A DNA stretch of 7,557 nucleotides from Gammaproteobacteria bacterium. Lineage in GTDB: Bacteria; Pseudomonadota; Gammaproteobacteria; Pseudomonadales; Azotimanducaceae. Each line of letters begins with the position of its first letter. Within the stretch, counting starts at the first letter, position 1. The translations under genes and the position numbers were made by a program. The notes under the pieces were generated by a model that did not search any database, was not told where the DNA came from, and saw only the letters and a list, made by a program, of their open reading frames with translations. This document shows, piece by piece, positions 1-5,635 of the stretch. Location of the stretch: positions 1 to 7,557 of the forward strand of contig VXPR01000467.1 in assembly GCA_009839405.1 (NCBI GenBank), given 5' to 3'.

Positions 1-49
1 GGGCTGGTTCCCGCCCGTCTTGAATTCGACACGAGGAATTCGTCAAAGC
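1..49 (-). repeat. degenerate, reversed copy of the dispersed intergenic repeat
   Basis: Bases 7-25 (containing CCCGCCCGTCTTGAAT) are nearly the reverse complement of 4020-4037, the inner part of the repeat downstream of lon. Bases 36-49 (GAATTCGTCAAAGC) match the reverse complement of 5433-5446 with one difference, the inner part of the repeat upstream of the ABC transporter gene. This stretch is therefore a worn, probably truncated member of the same family, running off the left edge of the window. No reading frame here resembles the C-terminus of ClpP, the expected upstream neighbour. Confidence 0.5.
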
Positions 50-52
50 ACA

Positions 53-74
53 GCAGTTCGCGCAAGCGAACTGC
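53..74 (+). other. perfect 9-bp hairpin with GCAA tetraloop
   Basis: GCAGTTCGC (53-61) and GCGAACTGC (66-74) are perfect reverse complements around the four-base loop GCAA, a GNRA-class tetraloop known to stabilise RNA hairpins. No T-run follows, so it does not look like a classical intrinsic terminator. It may be a processing or 3'-protecting structure for the upstream gene, part of the clpX leader, or part of the surrounding repeat. Confidence 0.6.
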
Positions 75-98
75 CAACGCGCCCGCAGGGCCCGCCGG

Positions 99-120
99 GA
101 CGGGACAAGCCCGCCCCTAC
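99..120 (+). repeat. single arm of the dispersed intergenic repeat
   Basis: GACGGGACAAGC followed by CCGCCCCTAC is almost identical to the right-hand arms of the copies at 4033-4056, 5455-5470 and 7477-7496. With the reversed fragments at 1-49 it probably forms one rearranged element in the clpX leader. The rest of the leader (121-197) shows no convincing promoter. Confidence 0.75.
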
Positions 121-187
121 AAAACCGTGGGGTTGCAAAATCGGCGGCAACCCATCATGTTTGCGTCTCCTCCGTTTCTTGAGAGCC

Positions 188-192
188 AGGGA
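188..192 (+). promoter_or_regulatory. ribosome binding site of clpX
   Basis: AGGGA lies five bases before the ATG at 198. The spacing is slightly short but supports this start, which also gives a protein of normal ClpX length with the zinc-finger cysteines at the usual distance from the N-terminus. Confidence 0.6.
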
Positions 193-197
193 CATTC

Positions 198-1478
198 ATG
201 GCGGACAACCACAGGGGCAAGGGCGACGAAGCGGGCAAGATGCTCTACTGCTCGTTTTGCGGCAAGAGTCAGCACGAAGTTCGCAAGCTCATCGCCGGGC
301 CGAGCGTCTTCATCTGCGACGAGTGCGTTGAGCTTTGCAACGACATCATCCGCGAAGAAGTCCAGGAGACCGGCGAAAGCAAGGAGAGCGACCGGCTGCC
401 GGCCCCGGCGGAGATCAAGGCCACACTCGATGAGTACGTCATCGGCCAGGAGTACGCCAAGAAGGTGCTCTCGGTGGCTGTGTACAACCACTACAAGCGC
501 CTGAACTACAAGGGCAAGAAAGACGACGTCGAGCTTTCCAAGAGCAACATCCTCTTGATCGGCCCCACCGGCTGCGGCAAGACGCTGCTTGCAGAAACCC
601 TGGCGCGAGTGCTCGACGTGCCGTTCACCATCGCCGATGCCACGACCCTCACCGAGGCCGGCTACGTCGGCGAGGATGTCGAGAACATCATCCAGAAGCT
701 CCTGCAGAAGTGCGACTACGACGTGGACCGCGCCCAGGTTGGCATCGTCTACATCGACGAGATCGACAAGATTTCGCGCAAGTCCGACAACCCGTCCATC
801 ACCCGCGACGTTTCCGGTGAGGGGGTGCAGCAGGCCCTGCTCAAGCTGATCGAAGGAACTCTCGCGGCAGTCCCGCCTCAAGGCGGGCGCAAGCATCCGC
901 AGCAGGAGTTCCTGCAGGTGGACACTTCCAACATCCTGTTCATCTGCGGCGGCGCCTTCGCCGGGCTCGACAAGGTGATCCAGAACCGCACTTCGAAGAG
1001 CGGCATCGGCTTCTCCGCCGACATCGCCGGCGAGGCCGACCGCGCCAAGATCGGCGAAACCCTGCGCGGCGTGGAACCGGAAGACCTCATCAAGTATGGC
1101 CTGATACCGGAGTTCGTCGGCCGCCTGCCGGTGGTGGCAACGCTCGAGGAGCTCGACAGCGAAGCGCTGATGCAGATCCTCACCGAGCCGCGCAACTCCC
1201 TCACCCGGCAGTACACCAAGCTCTTCGAGATGGAGGGTGTCGAGGTGGTGTTCCGCGACGACGCCTTGCAGGCCGTGGCGCGCAAGGCCATGGAGCGCAA
1301 GACCGGCGCCCGGGGCCTGCGCTCGATCCTCGAAGGCGTCCTGCTCGACACCATGTACGACCTGCCGACCCAGCAGTCGGTGAGCAAGGTCGTGGTGGAC
1401 GAATGCGTCATCGAAGGACGGCGCCCGCCCATGGTCATTCCGAGCATGGACGAGAAGGTCGCCGGCGCCGAGGGCTAA
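198..1478 (+). CDS. clpX: ATP-dependent Clp protease ATP-binding subunit ClpX
   Basis: ClpX is the hexameric AAA+ unfoldase that recognises tagged substrates (for example SsrA-tagged proteins), unfolds them using ATP and threads them into the ClpP peptidase in the cytoplasm. At 426 residues it matches the family length (424 in E. coli). Visible in order: an N-terminal C4 zinc-binding domain (Cys18, Cys21, Cys40, Cys43); Walker A GPTGCGKT at 122-129; pore-1 loop GYVG at 155-158; Walker B ending in Asp187-Glu188; the RKH pore loop at 231-233; the ClpP-docking IGF tripeptide at 270-272; the arginine finger in EFVGRLP (Arg309); and sensor-2 in GARGLR (Arg372). All functional residues are present, so it should be active. 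clpP normally lies directly upstream and must be outside the window or elsewhere. lon follows after 22 bases, suggesting a shared transcript. The identification is secure. Confidence 0.98.
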   Translation: MADNHRGKGDEAGKMLYCSFCGKSQHEVRKLIAGPSVFICDECVELCNDIIREEVQETGESKESDRLPAPAEIKATLDEYVIGQEYAKKVLSVAVYNHYKRLNYKGKKDDVELSKSNILLIGPTGCGKTLLAETLARVLDVPFTIADATTLTEAGYVGEDVENIIQKLLQKCDYDVDRAQVGIVYIDEIDKISRKSDNPSITRDVSGEGVQQALLKLIEGTLAAVPPQGGRKHPQQEFLQVDTSNILFICGGAFAGLDKVIQNRTSKSGIGFSADIAGEADRAKIGETLRGVEPEDLIKYGLIPEFVGRLPVVATLEELDSEALMQILTEPRNSLTRQYTKLFEMEGVEVVFRDDALQAVARKAMERKTGARGLRSILEGVLLDTMYDLPTQQSVSKVVVDECVIEGRRPPMVIPSMDEKVAGAEG

Positions 1479-1500
1479 CCGCTAACTTGGCCACACACGC

Positions 1501-3927
1501 ATGAGCGAGGAAGAGGGCAAGCGGGCTCGCATCGCCAGCATCCCCGTCCTGCCACTCAAGGACATGGTGGTCTTCCCGCACGGCGTGCAGCCGCTCTTCG
1601 TCGGCACCGCGCGCTCGATCCGGGCGCTCGAAGCCGCCGCCAGCGGCGACGGCGAGCGCCGCATCCTGCTGCTCGCCAAGCGCAACGGCGAAGCCGCGGA
1701 GCCAACGCGCGAGGATGTCTTCGGCGTTGGCGTCGTCGGCCTCGTGCTGCAAATGCTGACGCTGCCGGACGGCATGGTGAAAGTGCTGGTCGAAGGCCAG
1801 GCCCGCGCCAAGCTCGAAACCTACGACGCCACCGGCGAGCACACCCTCGCCAACGTAGAGGTGTGGCACGAACCCATGCTGCCGGACGAGCAGGCGGATG
1901 CTCTCGTGCGCGAGGCCAAGCAAGTCTTCGAGCGCTACTGCAAGGCGACCAAGGTGGCCGAAGACGTGATCGCCGCGGTCACGAGCCTCGACGACCCCGG
2001 TCGCCTCCTCGACACGCTTGCCGGACAACTGCCGCTCGACTTGCCGCAGCGCCAGCAGGTGCTTGAAACCCTCGATCTGCACGCACGGCTGAAGTCCGTG
2101 TCCGATTTCCTCGGCACTCGCATCGAGGCTGGCGATGTCAAGCGCGACATCCGCCGCCGCGTCAAGGGACAGATGGAGAAGAGCCAGCGCGAGTACTACC
2201 TGAACGAGCAGATGAAGGCCATTCAAAAGGAACTCGGTGGCGGCGAGCCAGCGAGCAGCGATGCCGACGAAATGGCGAAGCGCATCGAGGCTGCCGGCAT
2301 GACCCGCGAGGCGAAGGAAAAGGCCGAGACCGAGCTCGGCAAGCTCAAGCTGATGCCGCCGATGTCGGCCGAAGCCACGGTGGTGCGCGGCTATCTCGAC
2401 TGGCTCGTGGGCCTGCCGTGGCGCAAGCGCAGCCGCGTGCGCCGCGACCTGCGCGCCGCCAGCCGCATTCTCGACGAGGACCACTACGGCCTCGAGGAAG
2501 TCAAGGCGCGCATCCTCGAATACCTTGCCGTGCAGGGGCGAGTGCGCAAGGTCAAGGGGCCTGTGCTTTGCCTGGTCGGGCCCCCGGGGGTCGGCAAGAC
2601 TTCCCTTGGCGAGTCCATCGCCCGCGCCACCAACCGGCGCTATGTGCGCATGGCCTTGGGGGGCGTGCGCGACGAGGCGGAAATCCGCGGCCACCGCCGC
2701 ACCTACATCGGCTCGCTGCCGGGCAAGGTGCTGCAGAAGCTCTCCAAGGCCGGGGTGCGGAACCCATTGTTCCTGTTCGATGAAGTGGACAAGATGGGTC
2801 AGGACATGCGCGGCGATCCCGCCTCGGCCTTGCTCGAAGTGCTGGACCCGGAGCAGAACCACTCCTTCAACGACCACTACGTGGAGGTGGACTTCGACCT
2901 CTCGGACGTGTTCTTCGTCTGCACGTCCAACTCCATGAACATCCCCCCGGCGCTGCTCGACCGCATGGAAGTGATCCGTCTGCCAGGCTACACCGAGGAG
3001 GAGAAGCTCAAGATCGCCACCCGCTTTCTGACGCCGAAGCAGAAGCGCCTGAGCGGCCTCAAGGATGGTGATTTCGAACTCGGCGAGGACGCGCTGCGCC
3101 ACTTGGTGCGCTATTACACGCGCGAGGCTGGCGTCCGGGGCCTAGAGCGGGAGATCGCCAAGATCTGCCGCAAGATCGTCACCGAGCAAGCCTTCGGCGA
3201 GCGGGAGGCGGGCCCCGCGGCGATCACCGAGGAGGACATCGAACGCTACAACGGCGTGCGCCGCTTCACCTACGGCCTTGCCGAGGAGGCGAGTCAAGTG
3301 GGCGTCGCCACCGGCCTCGCGTGGACCTCCGCCGGTGGCGAACTCCTCAGCATCGAAGCCATCGCCGTGCCGGGCAAGGGCCGCCAGATCAAGACCGGCT
3401 CCCTTGGCGACGTGATGCAGGAGTCCATCCAGGCCGCCATGACGTTCGTGCGCAGCCGTGCGGCAGCCTTGGGCATCCCCGCCGACCACCACGAGAACCA
3501 CGACATCCACATCCACGTCCCGGAAGGCGCAACGCCAAAGGATGGCCCCAGCGCCGGCGTCGGCATGTGCACCGCCCTCGTCAGCGTCATCACCGGCATC
3601 CCCGTCTCCGCCGATGTCGCCATGACCGGCGAAATCACCCTGCGGGGCCAGGTGCTCCGCATCGGCGGCCTGAAGGAAAAGCTCCTCGCCGCCCGGCGGG
3701 GCGGCATCCGCCACGTCATCATCCCGAAGGAAAACGAACCCGACCTAAAGGAAATCCCGGGCAACGTCCTCGAAGACCTGACGGTAATGCCCGTGTCCTG
3801 GATGGACGAAATCATCGACATCGCCCTCGAACGCCGCCCCACGCCGAGAGAGGACGCCACCGAACTCACGCCGCAACGATCCGACGGACCCCAACCAACA
3901 GCCGACCTAACACTCAACCCCCAATAG
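1501..3927 (+). CDS. lon: Lon protease (ATP-dependent serine protease La, LonA type)
   Basis: Lon is a cytoplasmic hexameric AAA+ protease that degrades misfolded and some short-lived regulatory proteins. The 808 residues (784 in E. coli) show the standard order. An N-terminal substrate-binding domain begins at IPVLPLKDMVVFPH and is followed by a helical linker (about 190-300). The AAA+ module has Walker A GPPGVGKT at 360-367, pore loop YIGSLPG at 402-408 and Walker B FLFDEVDK with Asp427-Glu428. The C-terminal protease domain has catalytic Ser684 in KDGPSAG and Lys727 in GGLKEK, 43 residues apart as in E. coli (679 and 722). No membrane segment is apparent, which excludes LonB. The tail after about residue 780 is rich in Pro, Thr and Gln and looks unconserved. 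The start codon has no clear Shine-Dalgarno sequence: the bases before it read CTTGGCCACACACGC. It sits 22 bases after the clpX stop, so translation may depend on ribosomes finishing clpX. The start fits the family's usual N-terminus. Confidence 0.98.
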   Translation: MSEEEGKRARIASIPVLPLKDMVVFPHGVQPLFVGTARSIRALEAAASGDGERRILLLAKRNGEAAEPTREDVFGVGVVGLVLQMLTLPDGMVKVLVEGQARAKLETYDATGEHTLANVEVWHEPMLPDEQADALVREAKQVFERYCKATKVAEDVIAAVTSLDDPGRLLDTLAGQLPLDLPQRQQVLETLDLHARLKSVSDFLGTRIEAGDVKRDIRRRVKGQMEKSQREYYLNEQMKAIQKELGGGEPASSDADEMAKRIEAAGMTREAKEKAETELGKLKLMPPMSAEATVVRGYLDWLVGLPWRKRSRVRRDLRAASRILDEDHYGLEEVKARILEYLAVQGRVRKVKGPVLCLVGPPGVGKTSLGESIARATNRRYVRMALGGVRDEAEIRGHRRTYIGSLPGKVLQKLSKAGVRNPLFLFDEVDKMGQDMRGDPASALLEVLDPEQNHSFNDHYVEVDFDLSDVFFVCTSNSMNIPPALLDRMEVIRLPGYTEEEKLKIATRFLTPKQKRLSGLKDGDFELGEDALRHLVRYYTREAGVRGLEREIAKICRKIVTEQAFGEREAGPAAITEEDIERYNGVRRFTYGLAEEASQVGVATGLAWTSAGGELLSIEAIAVPGKGRQIKTGSLGDVMQESIQAAMTFVRSRAAALGIPADHHENHDIHIHVPEGATPKDGPSAGVGMCTALVSVITGIPVSADVAMTGEITLRGQVLRIGGLKEKLLAARRGGIRHVIIPKENEPDLKEIPGNVLEDLTVMPVSWMDEIIDIALERRPTPREDATELTPQRSDGPQPTADLTLNPQ

Positions 3928-3973
3928 CCACTCTTTGCCCAACGCGCGCCCTCGAGGACTCACTAACGCATTC

Positions 3974-4056
3974 CTCGTAGGGACGGGCTTGTCCGGTCCC
4001 TTGCCGAGTCTGTCGGTGCATTCAAGACGGGCGGGGACAAGCCCCGCCCCTACGAG
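3974..4056 (+). repeat. dispersed intergenic repeat, full element with inverted arms
   Basis: The left arm CTCGTAGGGACGGGCTTGTC (3974-3993) is an imperfect inverted repeat of the right arm at 4033-4056, which ends GCCCCTACGAG. About 40 bases lie between them, including GCCGAGTCTGTCGGTGC (4003-4019). The right arm can also fold on itself (GGGG...CCCC around ACAAG). The element fills much of the 191-base spacer after lon, and no separate intrinsic terminator with a T-run is visible there. Confidence 0.8.
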
Positions 4057-4100
4057 GCCCGTGCCGAATCCATCGGTGCGTTCAACACGGGCGCGGACGG
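4003..4100 (+). repeat. two-copy direct repeat with 60-base period
   Basis: The segment from 4003 (GCCGAGTCTGTCGGTGC, then ATTCAAGACGGGCG) recurs exactly 60 bases on, from 4063 (GCCGAATCCATCGGTGC, then GTTCAACACGGGCG), with a few substitutions and no shift in register. The second unit decays near 4095-4100, immediately before the ribosome binding site of the next gene. It is a partial tandem duplication of the repeat element's inner part. Confidence 0.75.
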
Positions 4101-4106
4101 GCCTTT

Positions 4107-4114
4107 GGAGAAGG
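4107..4114 (+). promoter_or_regulatory. ribosome binding site of the sugar-acid kinase gene
   Basis: GGAGAAGG is a strong purine-rich Shine-Dalgarno sequence, with its GGAG core eight bases before the ATG at 4119. It favours that start over the in-frame ATGs at 4140 and 4149. It lies directly next to the end of the repeat element. Confidence 0.75.
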
Positions 4115-4118
4115 CAGA

Positions 4119-5204
4119 ATGCCTCGCTCCAAAAGACCTATGAGTGCGATGACGGTGGATGTCCCGTTGCTGGTGACCGCCGACGACCGTACCGGCGCGC
4201 TGGAGGTTGGCGGCGCCATTGCGGATCTTGGCTTTACGGCTCGCCTCGCCGAGGCGCCGGCTTGCCACGATGACTGCCTTCTGCTGGATGTCGCCTCTCG
4301 CCATGTCGAAGGGGCGGAGGCAGGGCGCGCCGTCGTGGCTGCGCATAGCCATCCAGCACGCCGTCGGTGCCACAAGATGGATTCGGGCCTGCGCGGCAAC
4401 TGGGCCCACGAAGTGGCAGCGCTGCTCCGTGCTGGGCATCGGGTGGGCGTGATTGCGAGCTATCCCGACGCCGGGCGGCGCTGTCGAGACGGCACGGTCT
4501 ATGTGCATGGCGTGCCGGTGGCGGAGGGGCCGCTCGGTCGCGACCCGCGCAATCCATTGCCTTCGAGTCGTCCGGCAGACTACCTCCATGCCGCCGGATG
4601 TGGCGATGCGCTCCCGGACGGCGGCGTCGTGGTGCTCGATGCAGACGACAACGCGGAGCTCCGCACCGCCGCCCAGCGCTGCCACACCGAATCTCGTATC
4701 CCCGTGGGTGCGACCGGAGCTCTTGCCGCCTACGCTGCACTCATCCGCAACCGGCCGACCGCCGTGCCGCCAATGCTGCCGAGACCGGCACTTGTGGTCT
4801 GCGGCAGCCTGCATCCGGTGAGCCGACGGCAGGTCGCCGAGCTGCCGGCCGCGCGATTCCACACTTCGGAAGTGGACCTCGCGGAAGAGGAACTGCGCCG
4901 AGGCAACGACGCGGTGCTCGCAACCACGGACAGTACCGGTCCGATCGCGGGCAGCGCCGCCGAGGCGATGGCTAGCAGCGTCGCCACCAGCGTTCAGGAA
5001 CTGCTGGCTCGAGACGTCGTCGGCACCCTGGTCATCCTGGGTGGCGACACGGCCGGCGCGATCCTTGGAAACCGATCCATGCATGTCGAGGGGTGTGTCG
5101 TCACGGGCGTTCCGGTGAGTCGGTTCGAGGACCATGACCTCAGCATCGTCACCAAGGGCGGCAGCATCGGCGACGAAAACACGCTCTGCCGCATCCTAGC
5201 GTAG
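4119..5204 (+). CDS. four-carbon acid sugar kinase family protein (DUF1537, YgbK/OtnK-like)
   Basis: Predicted cytoplasmic ATP-dependent kinase for a sugar acid. Characterised members phosphorylate 3-oxo-tetronate, D-threonate, D-erythronate or related compounds in catabolism. The N-terminal substrate-domain motif ADDRTGA is at residues 21-27 (commonly ADDLTGA). KMDSGLRGN follows at 86-94 (commonly K-x-DSTLRGN), then a PDAGRRCRDGTVYVHGVPV segment where the family has its G-R-x-x-x-G-x-Y motif. CGSLHPVSRRQ at 228-238 marks the join to the nucleotide-binding domain. The C-terminal domain carries LGGDTAG at about 307-313 and TKGGSIGDEN at 345-354. At 361 residues it is somewhat shorter than most members (roughly 390-450) but has motifs of both halves, so it looks complete. 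No dehydrogenase, aldolase, isomerase or sugar transporter, its usual partners, is adjacent, so the substrate cannot be inferred. Family assignment is confident; function within the family is open. Confidence 0.88.
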   Translation: MPRSKRPMSAMTVDVPLLVTADDRTGALEVGGAIADLGFTARLAEAPACHDDCLLLDVASRHVEGAEAGRAVVAAHSHPARRRCHKMDSGLRGNWAHEVAALLRAGHRVGVIASYPDAGRRCRDGTVYVHGVPVAEGPLGRDPRNPLPSSRPADYLHAAGCGDALPDGGVVVLDADDNAELRTAAQRCHTESRIPVGATGALAAYAALIRNRPTAVPPMLPRPALVVCGSLHPVSRRQVAELPAARFHTSEVDLAEEELRRGNDAVLATTDSTGPIAGSAAEAMASSVATSVQELLARDVVGTLVILGGDTAGAILGNRSMHVEGCVVTGVPVSRFEDHDLSIVTKGGSIGDENTLCRILA

Positions 5205-5209
5205 AGAAA

Positions 5210-5286
5210 CAGCCCGCATTTCTCACCAGCCCTCGTTGGCGGACGACGATGCACTCGCTGCGAGCGCGGGCGAGAAATGCAGGCTG
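5210..5286. repeat. 15-base inverted repeat with a 47-base centre, downstream of the kinase gene
   Basis: CAGCCCGCATTTCTC (5210-5224) and GAGAAATGCAGGCTG (5272-5286) are inverted copies with a single difference that still allows a G-U pair in RNA. The centre contains a small hairpin, CTCGC-T-GCGAG (around 5254-5264). The structure starts five bases after the kinase stop codon. It could act as a 3' transcript structure, but no T-run follows. Terminal inverted arms around a short non-coding centre also fit a small non-autonomous element or a dispersed repeat. Confidence 0.65.
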
Positions 5287-5292
5287 GGGATA

Positions 5293-5350
5293 GTTGCCTG
5301 CTGGCAACGCACGGACTCGGTTCCTCCCCTCGCCGGGTTCGTGCGTTGCT
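5293..5350 (+). other. overlapping, mutually exclusive hairpins
   Basis: GTTGCC (5293-5298) pairs perfectly with GGCAAC (5303-5308) around a four-base loop. The same right arm also begins a longer stem: GCAACGCACG (5304-5313) pairs with CGTGCGTTGC (5340-5349). That stem extends inward by about eight more pairs (5314-5321 with 5332-5339), some of them G-U. Both stems cannot form together. The palindrome TTCCATGGAA (5355-5364) and another GCAACG (5373-5378), which could pair with 5344-5349, follow. This lies about 290-340 bases upstream of the ABC transporter start and holds no credible gene. Confidence 0.45.
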
Positions 5351-5400
5351 CCCCTTCCATGGAACAGACCGTGCAACGAAATGATCTTGCGTCGCTTTTC

Positions 5401-5475
5401 TTCGTAGGGGACGGGCTTGTCCCGTGCTGGACGCTTCGACGAATTCGGAACGGGACGGGACAAGCCCGTCGCAAC
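5401..5475 (+). repeat. dispersed intergenic repeat, full element with inverted arms
   Basis: GACGGGCTTGTCCCGT (5410-5425) is a perfect 16-base inverted repeat of ACGGGACAAGCCCGTC (5455-5470). The left side begins CGTAGGG (5403-5409), as in the copy after lon. The 29-base centre includes GCTTCGACGAATTC (5433-5446), also found reversed at 36-49. Bases 5476-5553 are GC-rich with short inverted segments (GCCCG 5489-5493 and CGGGC 5515-5519; GGGAG and CTCCC near 5521-5535) but no recognised feature. Confidence 0.85.
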
Positions 5476-5553
5476 AAGCCTGTTCCCTGCCCGTCGGCGG
5501 CCCGCCGTCCCCGCCGGGCTGGGAGCTTCCCTCCCAAACCGAATGCCCGTCAC

Positions 5554-5581
5554 ACGACAGCGCGGAATCGGGCACTATGCT
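5554..5581 (+). promoter_or_regulatory. weak sigma-70-like promoter candidate for the ABC transporter gene
   Basis: ACGACA (5554-5559) and TATGCT (5576-5581), 16 bases apart, each match four of six consensus positions. The implied start would give a leader of about 50 bases before the ATG at 5636. It is the best candidate in this intergenic region, but such matches occur by chance. Confidence 0.25.
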
Positions 5582-5635
5582 GCCACCAGCGAACAGAGGC
5601 AGTGCAGCAACAGCCGCCTAAGTCGGCGCCACTAC

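Noticed and set aside
1..120. Possible 3' end of clpP at the left edge
   Set aside because: None of the three plus-strand frames resembles the ClpP C-terminus, and the sequence is explained by repeat fragments and a hairpin.
133..161. Promoter for clpX using TTGCAA (133-138) as a -35 box
   Set aside because: No acceptable -10 hexamer lies 16-18 bases downstream, and a recognisable heat-shock promoter is also missing.
1435..3102. Open frame of 555 codons on the minus strand across lon
   Set aside because: It lies wholly opposite the highly conserved lon gene, apart from the small clpX end and gap. It reads as His-, Ala- and Leu-rich sequence typical of the antisense strand of GC-rich genes and has no recognisable domain.
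3974..4100. CRISPR-like array from the 60-base spaced repeats
   Set aside because: There are only two units, the sequence between them is also repeat-derived, and no cas gene is present.
4050..5135. Open frame of 361 codons on the minus strand across the kinase gene
   Set aside because: The plus-strand frame shows clear kinase family motifs and a strong ribosome binding site. The minus-strand product has no recognisable motif and begins and ends without gene-like context.
5417..5635. A 73-residue N-terminal extension of the ABC transporter in the same frame
   Set aside because: It runs through the repeat element and GC-rich spacer, has no ribosome binding site, and does not resemble the N-terminus of Atm1-type exporters. 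The ATG at 5636 fits the family length of about 600.
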